DNA of 64,000 nucleotides from the NCBI GenBank assembly GCA_013407085.1, contig JACCGJ010003415.1:22681-86680 (forward strand). Direction: 5' to 3'. Both the position numbers and the translations under genes were made by a program. Positions 32,461 to 42,138 of the stretch are shown here, piece by piece. The notes under the pieces are model-generated. The model did no database searches, had not been told where the DNA came from, and saw nothing but the letters and a program-made list of their open reading frames with translations. This stretch comes from Atriophallophorus winterbourni (Eukaryota > Platyhelminthes > Trematoda > Plagiorchiida > Microphallidae). The stretch's first letter is position 1. Every line of letters starts with the position of its first letter.

Positions 32461-33379
32461 TACTGAGCTTTGATGTTGCTAGGCAGTTCTAGGGTTCGAA
32501 GCGGTTGTAGTCGATCAGGATCAGGTTTGATTGCCCCCTGTGTTACCTCGTAGCCAAGCAATCGGATAGTATCCGAGCAGATGATACTCTTAGAATCATT
32601 GAACGTTATGTTGTACTTCTTCGATGGCAGTATCTCAGCCCACGTGCAGTTTCTAACTGTGCGGCACTTTGCCTGGACCAGGCTTGTGCTTTCATACATA
32701 CATATACATGCTTCTTCAATGCGATCAGAAACTTTTCTAAATTACTGTCATGCAGAGTTTTATCAATACTGCATATGGTAACATTGTCAATGTAAACGAA
32801 AATATCTTCTAGTTTCTCGTTTTCTATTATGACATCCATGATACGCTGGAAACTGGAAACACCGTTTGTAACACCGAAAGGTATTCGACAAAACTGATAT
32901 AATTTGCCACAAGCCTCGAAAGCGGTGAACTTTTTGTCATCATTGTGCAGGGGTATTTGATGATAAGCACTCAGCAGATCTAAAGTACTGAAGTATTTGT
33001 ACTGTGAAACTTTTTCAATCATTACGTCTATACGTGGAAGAGGATATGCATCCAGCTGGGTGTACCGATTTATAGTTTGACTGTAGTCGACAACCAGACG
33101 TTTCTTATGACGTTCATTCGTCGTAACCAAGACTTGGGCTCTCAACGGAGAGACCGACGGTTCGATGATCCCTTCATTCAAAAGACGCTTGATTTCTGAA
33201 CGTATGAACTGTTCGTCCGGGACGGAATGTCGTCTGGATTTCGTTGTTATCGGTTTGCAATTTTTCGAGAGATGATTGAAGAGTATCGGGGGATCAACGT
33301 TAGCAGCGGTTAACCCACAAATAGACAGAGGTGGTAGAGCACCTCCAAAAGGAATTTCCACCTTTTGATGCAACTTCAA
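32460..33379 (-). pseudogene. Ty3/gypsy reverse transcriptase, split by a SINE-like insertion
   Basis: Residues 1-224 of the frame from 33379 cover the fingers and palm: NEGIIEPSVSPLRAQVLV, LDLLSAYHQIPL with Asp134, and FVYIDNVTIC at 194-203, where Asn199 replaces the usual second Asp of YxDD. After LIALKKH the frame reads into the SINE-like piece at 32620-32706. The original sequence resumes as YNITFNDSKSIICSDTIRLL, GYEVTQGAIKPDPDRL. Whether YIDN is a lineage trait or damage cannot be told here. Confidence 0.88.
32620..32706 (+). repeat. SINE-like element inserted in gypsy RT
   Basis: An 87-bp 5'-truncated copy (CAGTATCTCAGCCCACGTGC to CTTTCATACATACATA). On minus, the flanks read ATTGAAGAAGCA and ATCGAAGAAGTA, an imperfect target duplication of about 10 bp. 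It postdates the gypsy element. Confidence 0.85.
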
Positions 33380-33780
33380 AAGTCATGACCCAAAAGAACA
33401 TCTGAACATAGATTCGGGAGTACCGAGAATTTGATGTTGTGATAGGTAGAACCATTGATTGAGACTGAGAGAAAACAATGACCGTCCGTATAACTGGATA
33501 GTGATGTGTTGGCCATTGTTATGAGGTTTTTTGATTTAGTTACTTTGAGAGAGTTTCCAAGCACAACTGGAGTTGAAATATAGCTTTCGGAACTTCCCGT
33601 ATCGATTAGAGCCTCGAGCTTTATCCCGTTTACGTACAAAGGAATCACAGCTTTGGACAAACTTTCCGGAGCTGAGGTTGAAGCAAGAGCTGAGATGGTG
33701 GAGTTAATCGCGCTGGGCTTCGTCTTGCGGGAGGACAGGCAAACAGACTGAAAATGACCCTTACCTAGTTCACCATTCAC
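33376..33780 (-). pseudogene. Ty3/gypsy aspartic protease region
   Basis: LEALIDTGSSESYIS (Asp60) is the catalytic motif; VLLGHDF at 128-134 is the conserved end. A one-base frameshift at about 33376 separates it from the RT (LGHDF-LKLHQ would be continuous). The N-terminal CLSSRKTKPSAIN may be the end of the Gag knuckle region. No Gag is present upstream. Confidence 0.88.
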
Positions 33781-33952
33781 ACAGAGAAAACTTTTGGAGT
33801 ATATTGAAAAACAACAAAGGGTTCACCCTTACAATTCGCGAAGCAAGCAAATCTGATCTTTAGATTATACCATTTTGTACTTGAAAAACTCACTCCAATC
33901 CAATTCACCCTTTCGTCACATTATCAAGAAAAATACTACATTTATTAAAAAT

Positions 33953-34112
33953 CGGCGGGGGAGAATACCGTGAATGCGTTTTGTTCATTATTCATCTCTT
34001 AATCCTATACTCTCTTTCGCAGCTATACTACTTCAATTGTGAATTGAATAAAGCCTAATTTCAAGGCAATCAGTCTTTCATAACTCGGCATTTGCTTGAT
34101 TCAATCATAACA
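33953..34112 (+). repeat. Polypurine tract and LTR fragment of a second gypsy-type element
   Basis: GGCGGGGGAGAATACC (33953-33968) resembles the tract at 30842-30856, but here on +. It is followed by TGAATGCGTTTTG ... CAATCATAACA (33971-34112), TG...CA ends and a GTGAATTGAATAAAGCCTAA block. It therefore points opposite to the pol remnant beside it. Confidence 0.5.
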
Positions 34113-34234
34113 GCTACCCAAAGAATTACAAAACGGAAAACAGTTATCAAAAAGTCTGCATGCAGTGTGAGAACATTGACAGCATTTTGAGCAGAGAGCG
34201 TGAGAGCACTAGATCTGTCATTTTTATTTTCAGA

Positions 34235-34380
34235 ATTGATCGTTGGCGTGATACTGCCGGGTTTCCCAGGTCGAAGTATGGGGTTGGCTTACTAGGCCCC
34301 ACCCGGAGGATTTGGCTAAAACGCCTGATCCACGAGGCAGTGGGTCGAGATTGAAATTGTCTGACCTCTATCCATCGATA
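34235..34380 (+). repeat. RTE-leader-related segment
   Basis: GTGATACTGCCGGGTTTCCC, GCCCCACCCGGAGGATTTGG and CACGAGGCAGTGGGTCGAGA align loosely with the antisense RTE leader near 26200-26330. The same segment precedes the 249-bp repeat copy here and the diverged copy at 35745. Confidence 0.5.
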
Positions 34381-34629
34381 TTCCTGGTATGAGTAGCACT
34401 GCTCGTACCAAAATATAACACCCAGTATAGCTCAATGGGTCAGGGATAAACCATCGCATCACGTTAAGGTCCAGTCCCAGCGAACAAGCAACACTTATCT
34501 GAGTTCGGGGATTAGTGTTGATAGATGTAGCTAGTTGGACACATACATCCTGCTATTGACGGGAATGCAGTCTAAAATTGAGCGCACTGCACTTGAAATC
34601 AGGGCTATACTTACACATGGTTGACTGGA
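34381..34629 (+). repeat. 249-bp repeat, right copy
   Basis: Same ends and length as 30425-30673, with about five substitutions. Together they bracket 3.7 kb of gypsy pol and LTR debris. Confidence 0.8.
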
Positions 34630-34910
34630 GAACACAAAAGAACCACTTGAGCAGCGCAAAATTACCTGTTGGAAAGAACTGGTACAGTCGACTCTAGTTT
34701 CGTATAGGGATTATAAAGTTTTATCTCTGGCAAGCAACAAAAATAGATAAAAAAACAATCCAGACAGAGGTTAAGAGCAGCTTGCTGGCCTAATTGACGC
34801 AGAGTTCGTACACTCATGTATTCAGACGTGCGCGATTCTATAAAACGAGTTTTGAGATTAGGATATGATAAGCTTCGAAAAGGTTCAGGTCGACCGATTA
34901 TTCCACTAGA

Positions 34911-35150
34911 TGTATGTATGTATGAAAGCACAAGCCTGATCCAGGCAAAGTGCCGCACAGTCAAAGACTGCACGTGGGCTAAGATACTGTCAGGTTGCCC
35001 AGGCCTAGGCAGATATGCGGAAGAAAACAGAACAAAAAATGGTAGTGAGACTCCAGCCTGTTTCAGCATGCAGTTCACTACCGGTGGCCAATCAATTTAG
35101 CACGATATTAGCCGCACAACACAGAAATGCTGCAGGATTGCACATCCGCG
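34911..35150 (-). repeat. SINE-like element, near-full reverse copy
   Basis: GTATGTATGTATGAAAGCAC tail, both hairpins, CCAGGCCTAGGCAGATATG, then GCATGCAGTTCACTACCGG and GATTGCACATCCG at the head: about 240 bp, matching the copy at 18691. Confidence 0.88.
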
Positions 35151-35544
35151 CTGATCCGTCCTAGATGCTGAAGGAAAAGTAATAAAAATTAGGGTGAAAA
35201 GGCAGAAAAAACGTTTTATGTGTAGAATCAGTAATAGCTTGTTTTCGCTTGCCCACCATGTACCAGTGCATGCCAATTTAGCTGGGAAAATGCAGAAGAG
35301 ACCGTCGATTAGAATAGAATTTGGTTTACAGAATATCATGGAGTTTAAGAATTCGATCGAACTACGCCGGAATGAGACAACCGCTAGTAACGATCGCAAA
35401 ACAAAAATAGTCCTCCAAACCCCGACTCGTTCAAACGAGTGTGAAAAACGGAAACAGGCGGTGCGGCACCGAATCGGTATGCTCACTGATACTTGACGGA
35501 TCTTTTTCGGAACATTTAATAGCATCCTCACTTTTCTATTTTCT

Positions 35545-35668
35545 TTCTATTTCCCCCTTCATATCTGTCTAGGCATGGGCAACCTGACAGTATCTCAGCC
35601 CACGTGCAGTCTCTGACTGTGCGGCACTTTGCCTGGATCAGGCTTCTGCTTTCACGCACACACAGACG
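35545..35668 (+). repeat. SINE-like element, truncated forward copy
   Basis: CTATTTCCCCCTTCATATCT to GCTTCTGCTTTCACGCACAC; the tail has drifted from CATA to CACA. Confidence 0.8.
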
Positions 35669-35744
35669 TATGCAGCAGGTAATGCGACCCGATTCTTTGC
35701 GCACGCCGGCCGATGCACCATGGATTCGGATTTATTTGTGATTG

Positions 35745-36245
35745 TCATGGTGGTATAACGGCTGGAATATTGCTAGGTCGCCCATGCCTAGACAGAATCA
35801 TTAGGGGTATCGCCTTTGGTCAAAGAACCTTACCCATAAAGCAGTACTCTGAGACCGTGTCTGTCTGACCTATATCCACCAAACTTCTTGTTACGAGCAG
35901 CTCTGCATTTTGGCTGGAGCACATAACACAGTATAGCTCGATGGGTCACGCAAATACAAACCATCTCGCCAAGTTATGGTCCGGTATCGGCCGATGGAAC
36001 GCCAAGTAGATAGACGTATCGGATGTCGAACATTTGTCGAGGAGAGAAAGTAATTGTGGTCGTCACAGTGAAACAACAACCTTTCCCCATTGTCTTTTCC
36101 GTTGCAGAGCATCCCATAATCCCCCCGATGTGGTGGCCTTCAACGCCTCTACACACTTCGTGGAGTTTCTCGCCACTGTTTGTTTATTTTGCTGTAACCA
36201 TGAAATCTCAGTGTACATAGTATGCTATTGACGGGTATCTATTCT
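35745..36245 (+). repeat. Diverged copy of the RTE-leader/249-bp repeat unit
   Basis: TGGTATAACGGCTGGAATAT, TTACGAGCAGCTCTGCATTT, AGTATAGCTCGATGGGTCAC and TATGGTCCGGTATCGG follow the same order as 34235-34629. It shows that the unit existed as an independent repeat rather than only as a flank of the gypsy element. Confidence 0.6.
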
Positions 36246-36342
36246 AAAAAAGAGGTTTCCGACTCACGGCTAAGAACAATTCCTACCACAGCAAGGCCGG
36301 CGGAGAAAGCAACGGGGTCAATGGTAACATGTAATTAAAACT

Positions 36343-36452
36343 TGTATGTATGTATGAATACACAAACCTGAGTCAGGCGAAGTGCCGCACAGTTATTGAC
36401 TGCACGTGGGCTGAGAAACTGTCAGGTTGTCCAGGCCTAAACAGATATGAGA
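36343..36452 (-). repeat. SINE-like element, reverse copy
   Basis: GTATGTATGTATGAATACAC, AAGTGCCGCACAGTTATTGA, CTGCACGTGGGCTGAGA, and GTCCAGGCCTAAACAGATAT. 5' truncated. Confidence 0.8.
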
Positions 36453-36494
36453 CAGTAAGACCTACTTCAATCAGGCCCATACCTTAGTTGACCA

Positions 36495-37180
36495 AGCGAT
36501 TGATGTCAGGAAGACGGGTTTTACATACGCAACATGTCTCTAGAGAACGGGATAGTCCAGACTTGCTCTCGCTGTTGCAGGGTACAGACTGAACTACGTA
36601 AGCCTACAAGGGGCACGCGGTGGGAAATTTTTCGAAATAAACTTGTTTAATTTTAAAATTAGCTGCGACGGAGCGCATATAGCATTGGTCTGAAGTGCAT
36701 CGGGAACAGAGGATGAGGTTGACGTGTGTGAGAAAATGGTATCGAGAAATAGGAGTGAATAACGTGATAGGTATAAGGATTATTGTCCTGGTTAAACGTA
36801 GTAACGATACTACCCGGTTGCCATCACCACAGTAGAGAAGGCAATAGGGGGGTCTAACATTTAGCATTCAGAAAATCAGCTTTAACCACAAGGCGATGTA
36901 GCGAGAAAGTTTACACCTATCATTGGCAAGTGACAAACAGCGTTTCGCACGACCTCGTTTTTGGTGACTGTAGATTTCCGTTCTTCTCTATAGTTTAACT
37001 GGATAGGACGGCGGACAATGACTTTTGGTGCGCTAACTCACATCGATCGGGTTAATATGTTAACATTGGATTTGTGGCTTTTAGTCTGGAGAACGCATGA
37101 CATGTGAAGGCCCACCACGACCAGATAAAATAAAGCTGATGCTTTTGCCGAGCTCACCCAGCTAACACTACGAGGGGGGT
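36495..37180 (-). mobile_element. RTE-like LINE 5' fragment, old copy
   Basis: Same layout as 25780-26655 but much decayed: GAAGACGGGTTTTACATACG, ACAAGGGGCACGCGGTGGGA, GATACTACCCGGTTGCC and ACCACAAGGCGATGTAGCG on +. No readable frame is left. Confidence 0.7.
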
Positions 37181-37459
37181 AACCCAGAAAAAATTGAGTG
37201 CTTGTCTCTTGATACATACAATCAGTATAAGCAATACTTGAGTAATACCAAAATATTTCAGATGGCGCATGAAATTAACTTCAAATCTGAAAAGCGCGGT
37301 AGTCCAAGTTCAAGTTTAAGTTGCACATGGCTGAAAGTGGATAAAAAAATCAAACGCTCAGATTTTCTTCGATGGTAACCGGTTGAGCACCCATCACTTC
37401 GATATTGAGTATACCGTTCGTACGGTTCACTCGTTTTTGTTTCCGGATATCTTGTACTG

Positions 37460-37725
37460 AAATACTTTCACTTTGTATCTTCGTTCAGTTATTTTCAATT
37501 CTTCTTCTTCTTCTGAATCGAATGCAGAAGGGATGAAATCCCGTTTATGCTTCATCACAGTAATAGACATGGGTGACTTCTGCTGACAAGGCGAACCCTG
37601 AGTAGAGGAATACCACTATATCATTCCGGGGATCATTTCCATCCGTCTCAACAAATGTTGATCCAACGCGCTTTTGAATAGCTGTTCAGATGGTAGAGAC
37701 AGGAGCCCTTTCGGTAGAGAGTTCC
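37460..37725 (-). mobile_element. CR1-like LINE 3' end, left of an LTR-element insertion
   Basis: Minus strand: end of ORF2 (SLPKGLLSLPSEQLFKSAL) and 3' UTR. The sequence is closely matched by 52921-53152. It is interrupted at GTTCC (37721-37725), where the LTR element begins, and resumes at 39356. Confidence 0.82.
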
Positions 37726-37934
37726 TGTAATGAATTGTATTGCATTGAATTGAATAATCAGCCCGAGAATGTAAGTGAGAACAACCGCGCACACTCGAAT
37801 CACAGTATGTATTGAATAACAACCAGAATGAATGAATGACAATCAGAACTTGAATAACAGTATTATTGATTATTGTTGAATGAATGATGATGATTGATTG
37901 AGTATTATTGATCGTTAGTCGAACAATCACCACA
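37726..37934 (-). repeat. 3' LTR of the gag-only element
   Basis: 209 bp; on minus it starts TGTGGTGATTGTTCG. The preceding internal bases AAACTGCGGTGGT form a modest polypurine tract. Confidence 0.9.
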
Positions 37935-38265
37935 ACCACCGCAGTTTGCGAATTATCCTGGGTTTTTATAATCCCGGTACGGCTTGTTCAACATACCTTC
38001 TTATCTCCACGGGGGTTCGAGCGAACCCGAAACATCATCCACAGTTACCAACAATTGTATCGCTTTTTCAATGGCAGTAGTCAAAGGTGCCAGTAAGGCT
38101 TTTCCTCTATCGGTTTTGAAAAGAATATTATCTGACGATCGTTTGGATGAGCTAGAAGGCAGTGGTGAATTCGCTTGATAAGATGAGTTCGGTGATTTAT
38201 TCGAAATGGTATCTGATGAATTCTGAAGTTTGCAAACATTGGAGCCACTTTCTTGGTAATGAAAA

Positions 38266-39117
38266 CTAGATTTTTCGTTTGAATTTAATTATACGGGCGG
38301 ATCTGGACATGTTAACAGGAGTATCACTTGAATCGGTTGATAGGGAAGTCAAATTTTCATCATCAAATAAAAGAGAATTATCACTGTTAGAAATCGGTCG
38401 AACTGTCTTTCCAGATGCAGTTTGAATATCCAGAGTAACGGGAGTGTTCTCCATACTATGATAGGATGTATGGAAGTCAACGTTTCCTTTTTCGCCAAGC
38501 GGCATAGTTAAGGTATCATCATCATTTGTCTGCATCAGAGCCTTGGCTTTTTCACGTTTATGTGTATTGAACATGACGGAATTTTCTGCTGGCGACAAAT
38601 CTGTTGTTGCCACACGCGCATCTTCATACTGTTCGCAGTGAGCTCGAACATCTTTAAAAGAGGGTTTTGGCAGCTTCAAGAGTTCATTCTGCAGAACACT
38701 GTCATGTATTCCAGCAATTAGACGATCTTTCAATTGCATATCTAACGATTCACCGAAGTTGCATTTCGCTGCCTGAATTAGCAATTGTAGAATAAAATCA
38801 CGAATTCCTTGTTTGAGCTGACGCACCATGGAATGAAATTTTGCACTTTCGTTTGGCTCGAAATGTACAGGTTTCACGTTTTGCATTAAAAGCGTATTCA
38901 ACGTTTCGTATGGAAGAGAAATAGGAGAATCAGGATAGGCTAAATTCTTGATTAACGTATATGCAGATTTTCCGACTGCATTTAGAAAATGAACCGATAT
39001 TTTATCATTCTCAGCTTTCGGTCGTGTCATACACCAAATTTCTAATCTTTCACAATAGTCTTCTATTTCTCGAGCATTTGAATTTATATCGAGAGGTTCT
39101 AGACTTGAAATTGCCAT
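38266..39117 (-). CDS. Gag of the gag-only LTR element
   Basis: 283 codons from ATG at 39117, which directly follows the leader, to TAA at 38266. The N-terminal half carries a gypsy-type capsid: YCERLEIWCMTRP, VHFLNAVGKSAYTLIKNLA, FHSMVRQLKQGIRDFILQLL, FGESLDMQLKDRLIAGIHD and LKLPKPSFKDVRAHCEQYED. No CCHC knuckle follows. The C-terminus (SDTPVNMSRSARIIKF) looks like the tail of a gypsy Pol, so Gag seems fused to the last codons of Pol by an internal deletion. The frame is open throughout. Confidence 0.85.
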   Translation of the reverse strand: MAISSLEPLDINSNAREIEDYCERLEIWCMTRPKAENDKISVHFLNAVGKSAYTLIKNLAYPDSPISLPYETLNTLLMQNVKPVHFEPNESAKFHSMVRQLKQGIRDFILQLLIQAAKCNFGESLDMQLKDRLIAGIHDSVLQNELLKLPKPSFKDVRAHCEQYEDARVATTDLSPAENSVMFNTHKREKAKALMQTNDDDTLTMPLGEKGNVDFHTSYHSMENTPVTLDIQTASGKTVRPISNSDNSLLFDDENLTSLSTDSSDTPVNMSRSARIIKFKRKI

Positions 39118-39146
39118 GACGAAATGATCCTGGTCGCGACGCCAAA

Positions 39147-39355
39147 TGTAATGAATTGTATTGTATTGAATTGAATAATCAGCCCAAGAATGTAAGTGAG
39201 AACAACCGCGCTCACTCGAATCACAGTATGTATTGAATAACAACCAGAATGAATGAATGACAATCAGAACTTGAATAACAGTATTGTTGATTATTGTTGA
39301 ATGAATGATGATGAATGATTGAGTATTATTGATCGTTAATCGAACAATCACCACA
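39147..39355 (-). repeat. 5' LTR of the gag-only element
   Basis: 209 bp, about 97% identical to the other LTR. It ends TTCATTACA on minus directly before the putative primer-binding site. Confidence 0.9.
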
Positions 39356-39665
39356 GTTCCAAGTATTCACCACGCGCGTGGATATCGTGCTCGCCTTCAG
39401 CCTTCTAGGCTTCTGCAACTTAAAGTCATGTCCCCGAGTCCTCGACTCGCCTACTAATCGGAAGAACTGTAGGAACTCGTCTCCGTATTGAACGAGTAGA
39501 ATACGACGTGTCAGGAGCAGGTCAAATCTTTACCGTCGAAGTTCTAGGGGGTAGAGTTTCAGTAAGCTTCTCCTGTCCTCGCACGCGAGTTGGCGCATTC
39601 CACAAACCAGTTGGCACAGGAATGTAAATGGCTGATAAGCCAATCGAGCGTCCAGAATTTCTGTC
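39356..39665 (-). mobile_element. CR1-like LINE 3' end, right of the LTR-element insertion
   Basis: Continues the element interrupted at 37725; matches 53153-53410 (CTTCTAGGCTTCTGCAA, AAGTTCTAGGGGGTAGAGTT). It ends in a block AGTTGGCACAGGAATGTAAA also present at 52665. A second CR1 tail begins at 39666. Confidence 0.8.
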
Positions 39666-42138
39666 GGTAGAAAGCTTTAAGAATCAAGAATCAAGATTTT
39701 ATGGTGAAAAAGAAATTGCTTTACACGTACCATTGGATGAAAACTATTACAAAAAATAAAATGTAATCAAGAACACATTGTTGCATGTTTGTCTGGGTTC
39801 ATATTGATTCAATACACAGGGCCGATTATTGGGTGTTGTTTGCTTTAAAAACATCAAATTTTGTTGCATTCACAACGTCTTATGGTAGTGCATTCCACAG
39901 AAAGCTGATACGCACAGATAAGAAATGGCGCCGACAGTCAAGTCTTGAGTGCTTTATTGCGAGGCAGCTTGAGTGACTACGTGTATTCCGAGGGGAGATT
40001 ATTTTTATTAAATCTCGGAGCGGGTGGTTTTCAAATCACTGAATTTTGTGAGCTAGAACAACGTCGCTCCTCAATTGCCTCTGTATAAAATCAGGCAAAC
40101 CTAGTACGGCCATTCGCTCTTGATATGGGACGTGTAGCATCCCATCAACTAGCTTTGTAGCTCTTTGTAAATTCTATCCAATAGGTCTATGTCTTTGCTC
40201 AGTCACGGTGCCCAGGCTGGGATCAACACTTCATCGTTGTATAAATGTAAGTATTAATAATGCGGAGAAGTGTTTTGGGCGTGAACAGCCAGAAAATGTT
40301 TCTCAGGATTTCTAATATACCACATACCTGATTAAACACTTTTCGACAACGCATATTCTGTTTCAGGTTATCAGTGATCCAAATCCCGAGATCCTTTTCA
40401 GCGGTGGTTCAAGTTAGGTTTTCGTGGCCTAGATGATATGTGTGGTCGTAATTACGGCCAAGCTGTATCATATAACATTTATGTAAGTTGAACGGAATTT
40501 GATTTAATAGGGACCAGCGATACAGAGCATCTATGTCATGCTGTAGCATCAAACAATCTTCAGTAGATCGGGTTCACTTCCATATTTTAATGTCGTCGGC
40601 AAAAAGAACTAGCTTACGCCACACAATTACAGTAATATCGTTGATGTATAACAGAAAAAGGATAGGCCCGAGTACTAAAACTTGATGTACCCCGCTCGTG
40701 GCATCGATAATTTTAGATAGCACACCGACAATACGAACTCACACATGCCGATCTGTCAGATAATCTATTAACCACGTTAGTAGGTTGCCCTTATTCCATA
40801 ATGCACTAGCTTTTTCAGAAGCAGGCTGTGATTGGCCTTCTCAAAAGCCTTTGATATATCAATATAACAAGCGTGAACCGTGTAGCCTAGGTCGAGCGAC
40901 ATAATCCAGTCGTTTAGTGTGATCAGTATATTAGACAGACAAAATCTGGTGCGGCGAAACCCGTGTTGTGCTGCTGACAAAACACCTCTTGTTCCAAGGT
41001 GATCCACAATACATTCACTAATGATGCGCTCCATGATCTTTAAAATACAGGTTAGCAGCGTTACAGGTCTGTAATTTGCTGCGTCAGAACGACAGCCACC
41101 CTTGTAAATTGGTGTTATCACACCCGCTCTCCATGCTAAAGGTACGCAACCTTCGCGAAGACTCTGGATGAAAACCGCAGCTAAGCTATGAGAAAGCTCT
41201 CTGTAACACACATGAAGAATTGCTGGGGTGATGTTGTCCTCCCTGGGCGATCTCTTCGTATTTAATCGGGCTTGTAAGAAATTTTACCTCGACTGTAAAT
41301 GTCTTTTAATTCTTGTAAAATCAAAGTAAAGGAGTCAATAGTATTTAAGGGGACGTTATTGTTTGCCGTTGGATGGTAAATGTTATTAATAAATAGGCTG
41401 CTGGAGAATGAAGAGAAAGCCTGACTTATTGTGGGCGGGTCAGTACCGACTACATCCTTATTAACTTTTGATATATAATTGAAGAAATGTTACGTTTTAA
41501 TGGGATACATCTATTCTTCGTAAGAGAATTCAAGGATTTAGTCTTTGAGTCACTGCCTAAAGCCTTCCTTTCTTGACGCTCTAGGAAGCAAATTTTAATA
41601 CCTGGGAGAGAGTTACATAGCTCATGTCGGCGTATAACAGAGAAGAAGTAAAACTTATGATTTGCAGAAGTAGAGAGCCGAGCAATCTTTTTCAGATAAG
41701 GGTTATCGTGTTATGTTTACTTCTCCTGATATGAAAGGTGGACGAACTCCAAAGGCATGCTAAGAGTTTATCATGGAAAATCGAAGAAATACGATTCAAG
41801 TCTGAAAAAAATCGGTCCAGTCGTTGCCTCTGAGAAGATTCGAAAACTTACTCCAGTTGATATAAACCTTCTCATAATTGTGAATATATGCCGGCTTCCG
41901 AAAAAGGCGCAGAACTCAAGTTACCATATTGTTGTCGCAACCGAGCGGTGGAGCTGAAATCTAAACGTTGCTAATATCAGTACCTAGAGTGAAGATCAGG
42001 TCTAAAATGCTGGATAGTCTTGTAGGCTTACTCACAGTATGTGTGAAACCTAAGAGATTAATCGTTTTAGCGAGTGATGAAAATTTATTAGAAAAGTAGG
42101 GTTTTTTTACAGCTGATGCATGGCATGTTGCAATCCCC
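39666..42138 (-). mobile_element. CR1-like LINE copy 2 (3' tail, RT, end of endonuclease)
   Basis: It starts on + with the tail repeat AAGAATCAAGAATCAAGATT. The minus frame 40777-41211 has TPIYKGGCRSDAANYRPVTL, AAQHGFRRTRFCLSNILITL and YIDISKAFEKANHSLL (RT motifs). Near 40550-40680 are degraded FADD-region traces. The frame 41961-42138 encodes the end of an endonuclease (NLLGFTHTVSKPTRLSSILD, LIFTLGTD). Many stops; dead. The left part of the endonuclease is cut off by the hammerhead repeat at 42139. Confidence 0.82.

Larger units (their letters stand above)
37726..39355 (-). mobile_element. Non-autonomous gag-only LTR retrotransposon with target duplication
   Basis: A 1630-bp element with two 209-bp LTRs (37726-37934 and 39147-39355) that differ at about six sites. 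LTRs read TG...CA (TGTAATGAATTG ... CAATCACCACA on +). GTTCC flanks both ends (37721-37725 and 39356-39360), a 5-bp target duplication. Next to the 5' LTR on minus is TTTGGCGTCGCGACCAG, the likely primer-binding site. It encodes only Gag and lacks protease, RT and integrase, so it would need a helper. The empty site is seen at 53148-53165. Confidence 0.93.

Noticed and set aside
37616..37939. Minus frame across the LTR as a gene (and its twin at 39354)
   Set aside because: It is simply the LTR read through into flanking DNA; both LTRs give the same frame.
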